From assembly GCA_910583835.1 (NCBI GenBank), contig CAJTYM010000006.1, positions 1-64,000 of the forward strand: DNA of 64,000 nt, written 5' to 3'. The position numbers and the translations under genes were made by a program. The stretch comes from an uncultured Lachnospiraceae bacterium. GTDB taxonomy: Bacteria > Bacillota > Clostridia > Lachnospirales > Lachnospiraceae. This document shows, in pieces, positions 17,149-25,497 of the stretch. Below the pieces are notes generated by a model, which worked only from the letters and a program-made list of their open reading frames with translations, was not told where the DNA came from and ran no database searches. Numbering within the stretch: position 1 is the stretch's first letter; each line of letters starts with the position of its first letter.

Positions 17149-18423
17149 ATGGCGAGGGGATACACATTTCTGCATTTTTCAGATATTCATTTTAATAAAC
17201 AGTCTAATTCCATTTATTCCCCGGATTGCGATCTGAGAAACGAGATGCTTAATGATGTTGAGCAGGTTATTGCAGAGAAGGAATTAGCGCCTTATGGGAT
17301 TATTATCTGCGGAGATATAGCATTCAGTGGGCAAGCCAATGAATATGAGATTGCAGGTAAATTTATTGAAACGCTGACAGGCAAGCTGAAGATAGATTAC
17401 AGGCATGTGTTCTGCGTACTTGGAAACCATGATGTAGACCAGAATGTGGCGAAAAAATCTATCCTGGTGTATGCAGTGCAGAAGCTGTTGGAGAGAGCGG
17501 ACGAAAATGAGTTTCAGAATTATTTAGAGAGATTAAGGGCGGAAGCGGCGCAACAGAAGGACGATGTGCTCTACCGGGCGTTGAAAGGCTACAATGATTT
17601 TGCCGGCAGATATATGGGGAATGTATCTTCGGAGGAAGGACCCTGGACACATTCACTAGCGTTGGACGATGGCTATAGATTGTGCCTGTATGGCATAAAC
17701 TCCACGATAATCTCCAATGCGGACGACCACAGAAAGAATCACAGAGGGGAAGAGCTTCCTCGAAAGATGAGAGTGGGAAATCATCAGCTTTCCTCAGGAG
17801 ATAAGAAGGTCATCTATATGACGATTTGCCACCATCCGATACAGGACTGGGAGGAAGATATCGGGCAGGCTTTGGATGAGAGGGCAATGATTCAGCTTTT
17901 CGGGCATCGGCATGTCCAGACATTGGAGCAGAATGAGAAGAGGATCCGGATTGGCACGGGTGCGCTGCAGCCGGACCGGAGGGAAGAAGGATGGCAGCCG
18001 CGTTATAATTTTCTTCGGGTTGAGATTGAGAATTCTAAATTAAGAGTCGTGCTATATCCCAGAATATGGGATAAGGATTTACATAAATTCACCTGTGAGG
18101 ATTCCTTTTGTGATGAAGGGGAAGAAAGGAAAGAAATTATCCTGCCTTTAGAGCGTGGGAATGTTTCTTTACCGAAGCGCTCAGATATGGAAAAGGCTGC
18201 TAATATCCGGGAGACTACGGACAGTAAGCGAGAACTGGTATACAAATTATGGGGGCTGCAAAAAGGTGAAAGGGAGAATGTTTTCAGGGCATATCCTCAA
18301 TTTCAGGGAATTCCTCTCGATAATTTAAACCAGAATATAGAGAAGATTCTGCGTATTGCGGAGGAAGAGAGGCTGCTGCAAAAGATTTTGCAAGAGATTG
18401 GACGGATGAAAAAGGGACAATAG
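17149..18423 (+). CDS. Calcineurin-like metallophosphoesterase of the GTPase-associated system
   Basis: A 424-residue protein. The two-metal phosphoesterase core is complete: FLHFSDIHF (D12, H14), CGD (D56), LGNHD (N93, H94), CHHP (228-230) and FGHRH (252-255). The substrate is unknown; relatives cleave phosphodiesters in nucleic acids, cyclic nucleotides or NAD-like molecules. From about residue 360 a helical, charged tail (KRELVYKLWGLQKGERENV ... AEEERLLQKILQEIG) could be a docking or effector-associated domain. It is the first gene of a five-gene run ending at 23386. I chose the ATG at 17149 since GAAGGA lies eight bases ahead; the ATG at 17140 overlaps that site. A TATAGT near 17099 may be a -10 but its -35 is poor. 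By position and activity this is the likely effector, an inference. Confidence 0.8.
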   Translation: MARGYTFLHFSDIHFNKQSNSIYSPDCDLRNEMLNDVEQVIAEKELAPYGIIICGDIAFSGQANEYEIAGKFIETLTGKLKIDYRHVFCVLGNHDVDQNVAKKSILVYAVQKLLERADENEFQNYLERLRAEAAQQKDDVLYRALKGYNDFAGRYMGNVSSEEGPWTHSLALDDGYRLCLYGINSTIISNADDHRKNHRGEELPRKMRVGNHQLSSGDKKVIYMTICHHPIQDWEEDIGQALDERAMIQLFGHRHVQTLEQNEKRIRIGTGALQPDRREEGWQPRYNFLRVEIENSKLRVVLYPRIWDKDLHKFTCEDSFCDEGEERKEIILPLERGNVSLPKRSDMEKAANIRETTDSKRELVYKLWGLQKGERENVFRAYPQFQGIPLDNLNQNIEKILRIAEEERLLQKILQEIGRMKKGQ

Positions 18424-18474
18424 AAGCCATAGAGACAATGGAGAGGACACAAAGGAGAGAGGGAGGAATTGTCA

Positions 18475-19527
18475 ATGGAAAAAAATATTTCTAAATGGTA
18501 TCAGGGCTGTGGGATTTTGGGGCTTTCGCAGGAGCAGTATCGACAAAGGCTGGAGGGCATCGAAGAATTTGCCAAAAGCAGACCGGATACTTCTGTATGT
18601 AGTGAATTAGCGAAAAGCTTTATGGGAATGCAGTATGATATAGGAAAACTTTCTGGTTTCATTGATATATTTAATGAGGGAGATATTACATTTTCAGAGG
18701 GAAATACCAGGGAAATCTCGTTGTTGGCTGGGATGTTCCTGTTTGCTTATGTGCAGGAGGGGTATTATGAACTTTCCGTTATGCTGCTGCTTTTGGATAA
18801 AAGAGGCTGCAAACCTTGCCAGAGAGAACTCTTTGAACGGATTATGGCTGTTTATAGTAAGAAAAGTACGGAAATGCGTGAGACGCCAAAATTGGAAAAT
18901 GTAAAACTCGCGGCTTTTAAGAAAATTTCAGAGGGGGAAAAAGAAGATTGGGGCACAGGGGCAGATTATGTGTCGGCACGTCTGGCAGAGCAGTATCGGT
19001 ACATAAAAGCATTGGGTGTTAATTTCAATATTTTAAAAGAGCAGCTGGAATATAAACAAGAAGAATCAAACTTGCTTTGGTGGATGGTCGCTGGCTGGAG
19101 CGATATTTATGACTGCAGCTTTGAGGCGCTTGGAGATAAACAGGCAGCTTTGGCAGTGCCTTTTGAGGTTATGGATTGCGTGTTATGGGTTCCCAGCCCT
19201 ATTGCAACACAGAAAATAATCAAGAAAGCATTATCAGGCAAAGGCTTAGAAAAAAAATATGCAGTGAAAGATTATATCTCTGCTGCAGACGAAAAAATAT
19301 TTTCAAAATGTGAGTATATAGATTATGACTTATCTGACTGTGTCGGTTTTGTCCCTATTCTGGAACTTCTGCAGTTGAGGGAACAGTTTCCGAAACAGGA
19401 TGAACTGCCGGCAGTATATAAGCTGTTTGGCAAAAAATATAATTCGACATTTTTGGAACGCAAAATTAGTGTTTTTGATTTTGCCTGCCAATTATTTTAT
19501 GAATGTGAATTGCTGGAACTTCTGTAA
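18475..19527 (+). CDS. GTPase-associated system all-helical protein (GASH-like)
   Basis: A 350-residue protein with almost no beta-strand signal and no membrane segment. It matches, from memory, the all-helical GASH family found beside double-GTPase genes: a middle region KLENVKLAAFKKISEGE, then QYRYIKALGVNFNILKEQ and EESNLLWWMVAGWSDIY. Its role is unknown; it is expected to bridge the GTPases and the effector or to sense the trigger. The ATG at 18475 has GGGAGG eight bases upstream; a TTG at 18469 is too close. The gene is noticeably AT-rich compared with the housekeeping genes around it, by eye. It is 51 bases behind the phosphoesterase and 56 before the first GTPase, both in the same direction. 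Confidence 0.75.
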   Translation: MEKNISKWYQGCGILGLSQEQYRQRLEGIEEFAKSRPDTSVCSELAKSFMGMQYDIGKLSGFIDIFNEGDITFSEGNTREISLLAGMFLFAYVQEGYYELSVMLLLLDKRGCKPCQRELFERIMAVYSKKSTEMRETPKLENVKLAAFKKISEGEKEDWGTGADYVSARLAEQYRYIKALGVNFNILKEQLEYKQEESNLLWWMVAGWSDIYDCSFEALGDKQAALAVPFEVMDCVLWVPSPIATQKIIKKALSGKGLEKKYAVKDYISAADEKIFSKCEYIDYDLSDCVGFVPILELLQLREQFPKQDELPAVYKLFGKKYNSTFLERKISVFDFACQLFYECELLELL

Positions 19528-19583
19528 TCAGGGTAAGGGCATAGACTTGACGGACAAAGCGTTTAGGGAAAAAGGGGATAATT

Positions 19584-20579
19584 ATGAGTGACAGTGTACG
19601 AGAAGAAGAACCGGTGAAAGAGGATTTGCCGCTGGAGAAAATACAGACCGATATAGAGGAATTCCTGCCACAGGATTCAGAAGATGAGGAAGAAGGGCAG
19701 GAGGATTCCCGAAGGGATAGAAAAATGCCGAATCTTTACCGGGGGAGGGCATTAAACAGCACGGAACTCTATAAGATGACCGCACGGCAGGAGGTAATGC
19801 TGGTTTTGGTGGCAGGAATGTTCCACAGTGGCAAGACCACGCTGGAAATGGCAATCTACCAGATGTTCCTGCGGGGGGCAAATAAGCATCTTCTGTTTGC
19901 AGGCTCGCAGACGCTTCTGGATGTGGCGGAACGCAGCAAAGGGCTGCGTGTGGTGTCGGAAAACCCGCAGCCGGAAACGGAGAGGACCAGCGCTGCGGTA
20001 GCGGACAATTACCTCCATCTATCGGTTATGGATGACAAAAAGAAATGTTACCATCTGGTGTTTACAGATTTTGCAGGAGAAATATTCGACAGCGCCAATG
20101 CCGATAAATACAGTGCGTTGTTAGACAATTTTATAGAGCATAAACATGTGATTGTCCTGGTGGATGGGGAGAAGCTTTCCGGCATTGAAAAAAACATGGC
20201 GTTAATGGAATGTAAAAGCGTGATATCGCATTTGCTGGAAAGGAAAATAATTACAGAATATACTGACGTTCATCTTGTGTACACGAAGGATGATAAAATT
20301 CTTGCCTCGGATAATCCTGCTATGGACAAAATAATTGAGGATAATGACAGAAGAATACAGAAAATGTTAAGAAACAGAACAGGAAAATTCTGTGTTCACC
20401 GGACGGCGGCAATTTCCCGGCATAAGGAGAAAACGGACAACTACAGCGGATTGGAATCTCTGCTGGAATCGTTGCTGGATGATACGGCAGAAGAAGAGGA
20501 GCAGGATTTCCAGCTGGAAAATTATGTGGACAGGGAAATGGCGAAAAGCAGCTTTGAAAGATTTGCCTGGAAGGGGTAG
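19584..20579 (+). CDS. TRAFAC-type GTPase, first of the double-GTPase pair
   Basis: A 331-residue P-loop protein. An acidic, disordered N-terminus (1-50) leads into the GTPase: G1 GMFHSGKTT (78-86), a DxxG box DFAGE (162-166) and G4 YTKDD (233-237) for guanine choice. Strand LHLSVMDD before the DFAGE box fits the Ras-like core. Such GTPases in conflict cassettes are thought to act as switches that release or block an effector after a signal. No membrane segment is seen. The ATG follows AAAGGGGA. The next GTPase gene begins three bases after the stop, so the two are tightly coupled. Assignment to the DO-GTPase families rests on motifs and neighbours, not on a search. Confidence 0.8.
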   Translation: MSDSVREEEPVKEDLPLEKIQTDIEEFLPQDSEDEEEGQEDSRRDRKMPNLYRGRALNSTELYKMTARQEVMLVLVAGMFHSGKTTLEMAIYQMFLRGANKHLLFAGSQTLLDVAERSKGLRVVSENPQPETERTSAAVADNYLHLSVMDDKKKCYHLVFTDFAGEIFDSANADKYSALLDNFIEHKHVIVLVDGEKLSGIEKNMALMECKSVISHLLERKIITEYTDVHLVYTKDDKILASDNPAMDKIIEDNDRRIQKMLRNRTGKFCVHRTAAISRHKEKTDNYSGLESLLESLLDDTAEEEEQDFQLENYVDREMAKSSFERFAWKG

Positions 20580-20582
20580 GCT

Positions 20583-21461
20583 ATGGACACAAAGAGATAT
20601 TATATGATGGGGTTACCGGAAAGCGGGAAGACGACTTTTTTAGTCGCCTTTACGTTTATGTTGAAAGACCAGACGGAGGGAACATGCCTGCACTTGAATC
20701 CTGCGGAACCCCCGAAGGGAATATCGAAGGATTTTAAGGAGGAGATGGATCGGTGGGGTAAATTTGAGCCATTGGGCCATACCAAAATAGGGCAGGTACA
20801 TAGAATGAACTATACATTGTACGATGATGAGGGGCAACGGTATATTCTGGAGGTACCTGACCGCTATGGAGAAATTTTTTCTAATATTGTAAAGGACAGG
20901 TATGTTGACGATGACACCAGGACAGAATGGATGGCTGCAGACAAGATTTTATTTTTTGTAAATTTAGACAGGATGAATATCGGGACGCATGAGGAATTAT
21001 TGACAGAGCTTCCGCCGGAAATGCAGAAGCTTTTAGAAGAGGGAGAAAAATTCCCGGAGGAGGAAACCAACAGAGGAGACAGAAAAAAAGAAGTTATTCT
21101 ACCCGACCAGTTTGTGTTAGTGGAACTGCTGCAGATACTGCAGGAAATATGCAAAATAGATATTTCCATTAAGTTTATCATATCAGCCTGGGACCATTTG
21201 AAGTTTGAGAATACGGATTTGGACAAACAAATACCGGAAAAAATATTTGCAGAGCATTTGCCGTTTGTCCATCAGTATGTACAATCCCATTCTAATCGCA
21301 TGAATGTGGAATATTGGGGAGTGAGCGCCCAGGGAAGCGACTTGTCGGATAAAGGGGAGATTAAAAAATTGGCTCAGGCCTTGGATCCGATGGAAAGAGT
21401 CATGGTGGTGGATGCCCGGGGAGAGGTCAGCCATGATTTATCGAAGATTTTTGTAGAGTGA
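20583..21461 (+). CDS. TRAFAC-type GTPase, second of the double-GTPase pair
   Basis: A 292-residue P-loop GTPase starting almost directly at the nucleotide site: MMGLPESGKTTFLVAF with G1 at 10-18. The G3 box is VPDRYGEIF (D93, G96), and the G4 position reads SAWD (201-204), with Ser-Ala-Trp instead of the usual Asn/Thr-Lys before Asp; a G5-like SAQGS lies at 248-252. It is different enough from its neighbour not to be a recent duplicate. A charged insertion (about 135-175) separates the core strands. The two GTPases may work as a heterodimer, which is inference. Its stop lies a few bases before the ATG of the GAP1-like gene. Confidence 0.8.
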   Translation: MDTKRYYMMGLPESGKTTFLVAFTFMLKDQTEGTCLHLNPAEPPKGISKDFKEEMDRWGKFEPLGHTKIGQVHRMNYTLYDDEGQRYILEVPDRYGEIFSNIVKDRYVDDDTRTEWMAADKILFFVNLDRMNIGTHEELLTELPPEMQKLLEEGEKFPEEETNRGDRKKEVILPDQFVLVELLQILQEICKIDISIKFIISAWDHLKFENTDLDKQIPEKIFAEHLPFVHQYVQSHSNRMNVEYWGVSAQGSDLSDKGEIKKLAQALDPMERVMVVDARGEVSHDLSKIFVE

Positions 21462-21472
21462 GGATGGGTGGG

Positions 21473-23386
21473 ATGAGTAGAGAATTTCTGATACATCAGG
21501 CATTGCATGGATATAGGAGCGGACATCAATTACTTGCGTCTTCTGTGGATTTATCAATTTCGGAACGAGAACTTATGGATGCTATGAGCGATGGGGCGGG
21601 AATCAATGATGAGAATTGCCCGCAGGGCTATCTCACTGGATACGCGCTGCCGGAAAATGGCAAATATGTGTTGGCTAGAACGTGGTATGCAGATGATATG
21701 GATAGGCCGGGGTGCGTCTGGACGCATTCGCTGATATTTGAGATTGAGGATATATCCTGTATGAGGTTTGCGAGTGAGATACTGCGGCTGTTTAGCAGAC
21801 CCCAAAAGGGACAATTTGATGGATATGCCGTACCGGTAAGATTGCGTGAAATGCCTACAGAGATGGATTTAGATAAGCTGCAGTATGTCCTTTATACGAT
21901 ATATGCCAGCAACAGACCGCGTTATGTGGAAACCGCCGACAATGGTTATGAGGAAAGCGTTCTTTTTGCCATAAGCCATATGCCGCAGAAGCTGCTTTGG
22001 CAGTTTAATTTCTGTTCGGACTCTTTGGTCAATCGTTATATAGACGGAAAGATATTTTCGTATCAGCTGGTAAAAAGGGAACTGCTGTATCGGGTATATT
22101 CCGAAGAAGAGGGCAGGTTGTTTTCGCAGAAGAGCGATACCCCGGCAAGCCCGGCATGGGCAAGGGAATATGGAAGGCTGCTTCTTCAGGGCGAAGTGGA
22201 TAAAATTGATATGTTTTGCAATGTGTTGAACAGATATTTATTGACGTTCCAGTCCTTTAACCAGTTATTGCGTTTGTATTTTATCACGGATAAAATAAGT
22301 GGGCAGTATTCCCTCTTAGATTATTATGAGATATTGGGGAAACTGGCGGAAGAGATGACGGAATCTCTTCAGGAATGTGTGTGGAGGGTATTACTGGACA
22401 GTGGGTATTTCGACAGTCTGTTCTTAGATTATTTTTTGGAGTTGGTAGATATCGCAAAAAAGTATAAAATAAGAATAAAAAAAGCAGACAAACAGAAAAT
22501 CGTCAGCAAAATTTTGAATAAACAAGTGAAAAAGGTTCCCGAATTTTTGGAACGCTACATTCATGGTGTGTTGCGTAAACAGGATAAAGATATTCCCGAG
22601 ATGCTTATTAAGCAGGCAGAACCAAAGCATTTGCAGCAGATTACCAATATGGAGCATGATATTGTGGTTGTTGCAGTGAAGATGAACAATGAACTTATTT
22701 TCTCGAAAAGTATTTTCAAGATGTCCAAAGACTACCAGTGCGATGTGATAAATGAGCTGAATTCATCGCTTTCTCTGGATGAATGGGAGAAGATTCTCAC
22801 GTTTATCCTGAGCGTCAGTGAGGAAGATATCTCGGAGGCGGTATCAGATAAACTGGGAGACAGGCTTGTTCCGCTATTGTTGGCATTGTTTCAAAAGGAG
22901 CTGCCCAGGCGAAATAAATCCAGTTATATTTGGGATAAATATTTGTTAGAAAACCAGGAGATTCTGGTTCAGAATCTGTCCAAGTTTTCCCAAGAAGACG
23001 TAAGAAAGCGTTTATTATTACAAATAGATACCTATAATGAAAAAGTAAGGGAAGCCATAGCGGTAGAAGAGTGGATGGAACTTTTTCAAATGTGCAACGC
23101 CGAGAATGAGGAGGAGAAAAAGCGCATCGCGATAAAAATGCTGCCCCTAATCTTAAATCATAACCAGAAAATTTCCATGGAAATGGCGTCATATGTATTT
23201 GGAGTTCTGCATCAGGCATTGGCAGAATCCCAAATCACATATGAGCAATGGAGTGAATTTCAAGATCAGCTCCCGGAAGTAGACGTTTGTTTCACCTGGG
23301 ACAAATGCCTTCGTCTCAGGAAAGCGTTTGAAAAAAGAGGATATGACATTGAATTGCTTTTTAAGGAATATGAGGATAGGCTGTAA
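21473..23386 (+). CDS. GAP1-like GTPase-associated protein
   Basis: A 637-residue protein. The N-terminal 120 residues carry the hallmark of the GAP1 family: FLIHQALHGYRSGHQLLASS, then GYALPENGKYVLARTWYA and RPGCVWTHSLIFE. The remainder is long, helical and charged, and would match the middle and C-terminal GAP1 regions. In related cassettes this protein always sits with the two GTPases; the name means only GTPase-associated, and a true GTPase-activating role is untested. An overlapping GTG at 21458 and ATG at 21464 are possible starts, but 21473 has TGAGG at the right distance and gives the family start. It ends the operon; a 26-base hairpin at 23380-23405 overlaps its stop. No catalytic motif is evident. 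Confidence 0.85.
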   Translation: MSREFLIHQALHGYRSGHQLLASSVDLSISERELMDAMSDGAGINDENCPQGYLTGYALPENGKYVLARTWYADDMDRPGCVWTHSLIFEIEDISCMRFASEILRLFSRPQKGQFDGYAVPVRLREMPTEMDLDKLQYVLYTIYASNRPRYVETADNGYEESVLFAISHMPQKLLWQFNFCSDSLVNRYIDGKIFSYQLVKRELLYRVYSEEEGRLFSQKSDTPASPAWAREYGRLLLQGEVDKIDMFCNVLNRYLLTFQSFNQLLRLYFITDKISGQYSLLDYYEILGKLAEEMTESLQECVWRVLLDSGYFDSLFLDYFLELVDIAKKYKIRIKKADKQKIVSKILNKQVKKVPEFLERYIHGVLRKQDKDIPEMLIKQAEPKHLQQITNMEHDIVVVAVKMNNELIFSKSIFKMSKDYQCDVINELNSSLSLDEWEKILTFILSVSEEDISEAVSDKLGDRLVPLLLALFQKELPRRNKSSYIWDKYLLENQEILVQNLSKFSQEDVRKRLLLQIDTYNEKVREAIAVEEWMELFQMCNAENEEEKKRIAIKMLPLILNHNQKISMEMASYVFGVLHQALAESQITYEQWSEFQDQLPEVDVCFTWDKCLRLRKAFEKRGYDIELLFKEYEDRL

Positions 23387-23405
23387 GCAAATACTGTTTT
23401 ACAGC
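23380..23405. terminator. Hairpin between convergent genes
   Basis: GCTGTAA (23380-23386) pairs with TTACAGC (23399-23405). It lies exactly between the GAP1-like stop and the stop of the minus-strand membrane protein, and can serve both; the T-rich run is short on either side. Confidence 0.5.
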
Positions 23406-24409
23406 TATTCTTTCTTGTGCATTTTCTGTTTCACTTTCAGACGGTTTTCTTCATTAAATCCCACCAATATATCATGGTTGGCTTCCGACAGGTAATCTAT
23501 GATGCCGTCAATGTCGGATTTCATGTTTTTCGGGCATTGGATATATACATGCTTGTTGGCAGTAATGTGCAGCGTGTAGGAGATGCTGAAATGATGCCAG
23601 AGAATCTTGTGCAGCGTGGAGTACTTGTAAATCCAGATAATTTCCGCAATGGGCACTACGGCAACGCCATAATTGGCAAGCACAATAAAATAATGCTCTG
23701 TGATAAACATATCCTCAGTTGCCAGCTGCGGCAGCGTGGCAAGTTCCTCCTCCGCCTGTGCGAGCAGCACAGCCGGCTTGCCAAAGAGCCGCAGGCGGCG
23801 GCAGGCAGGGGACAGCATCGGCAGGCAGATGTAGAGGATATAGAGCAGCAGCCGAATCAGGGCATAAGCGCCGGAGGCAAAATAAATGCCCAGCAAGAGC
23901 GCGCTGGGGACTAGCTGAAAAGCAGGTTCACTGATAAAGTAGCCGCTGACTTTGCGGGAAATCCCCTCCTTGGTCCATTGCAAATCCTGGGATAGATTTT
24001 CTAATAAGGCATCGTACATGGCGTTGCCCTTGAGCACGCGTCCGCGAATCTGCACGGAACGTATCTGGGGAAGCCCCTCCTCGCAGGTGTGGGGCTCTAA
24101 CAGGACAATTACGCATTCATTGCCCCACAAGGTATAGTAATAATAGCCGTTTGTCTGACCGAAAGAGGTGTTTGTGTAGCCGGTAAAGTACAGGTTGTTC
24201 AGCTTGGCGTCGACATAGGAAGAATGTTTTTCGCTGTATTCTGCAAGGTTGCCGGGATTGTCTAAGGGCTGCGGAAATAAGATATCATACAGTGGAAAAA
24301 TCAGCCACAGCGCAAGCAAAATTATTAAGTATAAAATGGGGGAAAACAGCCTTCGCCGATAGACGCGCCGGGTGTGCCTGGATATGTAATGGTCGTAATT
24401 TTCAATCAT
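23405..24409 (-). CDS. Membrane protein of unknown function (DUF6709-like)
   Basis: A 334-residue protein with one hydrophobic helix near the N-terminus (LFSPILYLIILLALWLIFPLYD, about 21-42) and a second pair at about 165-195 (LVPSALLLGIYFASGAYALI). Between them is an outside domain of about 110 residues with many aromatic residues (TNGYYYYTLWGNE). After residue 200 is a cytoplasmic part with strand-rich FITEHYFIVLANYGVAVVP and IIWIYKYSTLHKILWHH, resembling a PH-like fold. I recall this layout as DUF6709, without certainty. No function is known to me. It is convergent with the GTPase operon and is not part of it by strand. Confidence 0.6.
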   Translation of the reverse strand: MIENYDHYISRHTRRVYRRRLFSPILYLIILLALWLIFPLYDILFPQPLDNPGNLAEYSEKHSSYVDAKLNNLYFTGYTNTSFGQTNGYYYYTLWGNECVIVLLEPHTCEEGLPQIRSVQIRGRVLKGNAMYDALLENLSQDLQWTKEGISRKVSGYFISEPAFQLVPSALLLGIYFASGAYALIRLLLYILYICLPMLSPACRRLRLFGKPAVLLAQAEEELATLPQLATEDMFITEHYFIVLANYGVAVVPIAEIIWIYKYSTLHKILWHHFSISYTLHITANKHVYIQCPKNMKSDIDGIIDYLSEANHDILVGFNEENRLKVKQKMHKKE

Positions 24410-24519
24410 GGGAACTCCTTATAAGAAACTGTTTATCGTAAATTTTAAAATCTCTGTATTCTATAAATGCAATAACTAGTATACGTTTTTTGCACGTAAG
24501 AATCAAGGGCTTTACGCAA

Positions 24520-24548
24520 TTGACTTTTAGGGGGAAAGTTAGTATATT
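24520..24548 (+). promoter_or_regulatory. Promoter for the methyltransferase gene
   Basis: TTGACT (24520-24525), a 17-base spacer and TATATT (24543-24548). Between it and the gene, the 14-mer GCATGAGGAGGGAC occurs twice (24552-24565 and 24617-24630); the second copy supplies the ribosome site of the methyltransferase. Confidence 0.65.
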
Positions 24549-24634
24549 ATAGCATGAGGAGGGACCCACGGAGTAGGAGGAGTCCTGATGCTTTGTACCG
24601 GAGCCAAAGAAGTGTGGCATGAGGAGGGACGGAT

Positions 24635-25387
24635 ATGGAAGCCTATACGGGATTTGCAGAGGTGTATGATTTGTTTATGGATAATGTGCCCTATGAGGAA
24701 TGGAGCCGGTATCTGATTTCTTTGCTGCAGGAATATGGCATATTGGAGGGACTGGTGCTGGAGCTGGGCTGCGGCACGGGGAAGATGACGCGGCTTCTGG
24801 CACAGGCGGGCTACGATATGATAGGAGTGGATTCTTCGCAGGAAATGCTGCAGGTTGCCAGGGAACAAGAATGGGACATATTATATCTCCATCAGGATAT
24901 GCGGGAATTTGAATTGTACGGAACGGTGAGGGCGGTGGTGTGCGTCTGCGATTCCCTCAATTATATTTTGGAGGAAGAGGATCTGCTGGCCGTTTTTTCT
25001 TTGGTAAATAATTATCTGGACCCGGGAGGGGTATTTATTTTTGATATGAATACTCTGTACAAATACAGGGAAATCTTAGGAGAGAGCACAATCTGTGAGA
25101 ACCGGGAAGAGGGAAGCTTTATCTGGGAGAATTTTTATGATGATAAGGAGCAGGTGAACCAATACGATCTGACGCTGTTCATCCGGGAACAGGACGCGCA
25201 GGATTTGTACCGGAAATACGAGGAGACGCATTTCCAGAGAGGGTATGAACTGCAGAAGGTGCGAAGATTGCTGGAGCAATCTGGCATGGAATTTGTGACA
25301 ATGTACGATGCATTTACCAGGGAGCCGGTGAAAGCGCAGAGTGAGCGGGTCTATGTGATTGCCAGAGAAAAAGGCAAGAAAAAGTGA
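24635..25387 (+). CDS. Class I SAM-dependent methyltransferase
   Basis: A 250-residue enzyme with the Rossmann SAM-binding motif VLELGCGTGKMTRLL (about 41-55), the acidic second motif IGVDSS (about 64-69), DMREF and VVCVCDSLNYI after it, and a post-core strand GGVFIFDMNT. The substrate is unknown; the closest layouts are small-molecule methyltransferases beginning with xxFAxVYDxFMD, as here (FAEVYDLFMDNVPYEEW). It acts in the cytoplasm. Oddly, the last 12 or so codons are repeated twice more in the DNA after the stop codon (see the repeat entry), as though the 3' end had been copied in tandem. The next gene is hslO in the same direction. Confidence 0.85.
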   Translation: MEAYTGFAEVYDLFMDNVPYEEWSRYLISLLQEYGILEGLVLELGCGTGKMTRLLAQAGYDMIGVDSSQEMLQVAREQEWDILYLHQDMREFELYGTVRAVVCVCDSLNYILEEEDLLAVFSLVNNYLDPGGVFIFDMNTLYKYREILGESTICENREEGSFIWENFYDDKEQVNQYDLTLFIREQDAQDLYRKYEETHFQRGYELQKVRRLLEQSGMEFVTMYDAFTREPVKAQSERVYVIAREKGKKK

Positions 25388-25489
25388 ATGCGTCTATGTG
25401 ATTGCCAGGGAACAGGGAAAACAGTGAATGGGCAGAGTGGGTTTATGTGACTGCCAGGGAACAGGATAACGGTTAGGATAAAACAGGAG
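25334..25489 (+). repeat. Tandem copies of the methyltransferase 3' end
   Basis: TCTATGTGATTGCCAG occurs at 25350 and 25393, and TTTATGTGACTGCCAG at 25442. Each copy can be read as VYV(I/T)ARE followed by a short tail and a stop, but the spacings of 43 and 49 bases put each in a different frame. Only the first lies inside the gene; the others fill the intergenic space before hslO. Confidence 0.8.
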
Positions 25490-25497
25490 CAGGAGCG

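Noticed and set aside
24588..24725. Possible leader peptide from the ATG after the first AGGAGG before the methyltransferase
   Set aside because: The frame runs far into the methyltransferase gene out of phase and encodes nothing recognisable; the repeated 14-mer explains the extra ribosome-like site.
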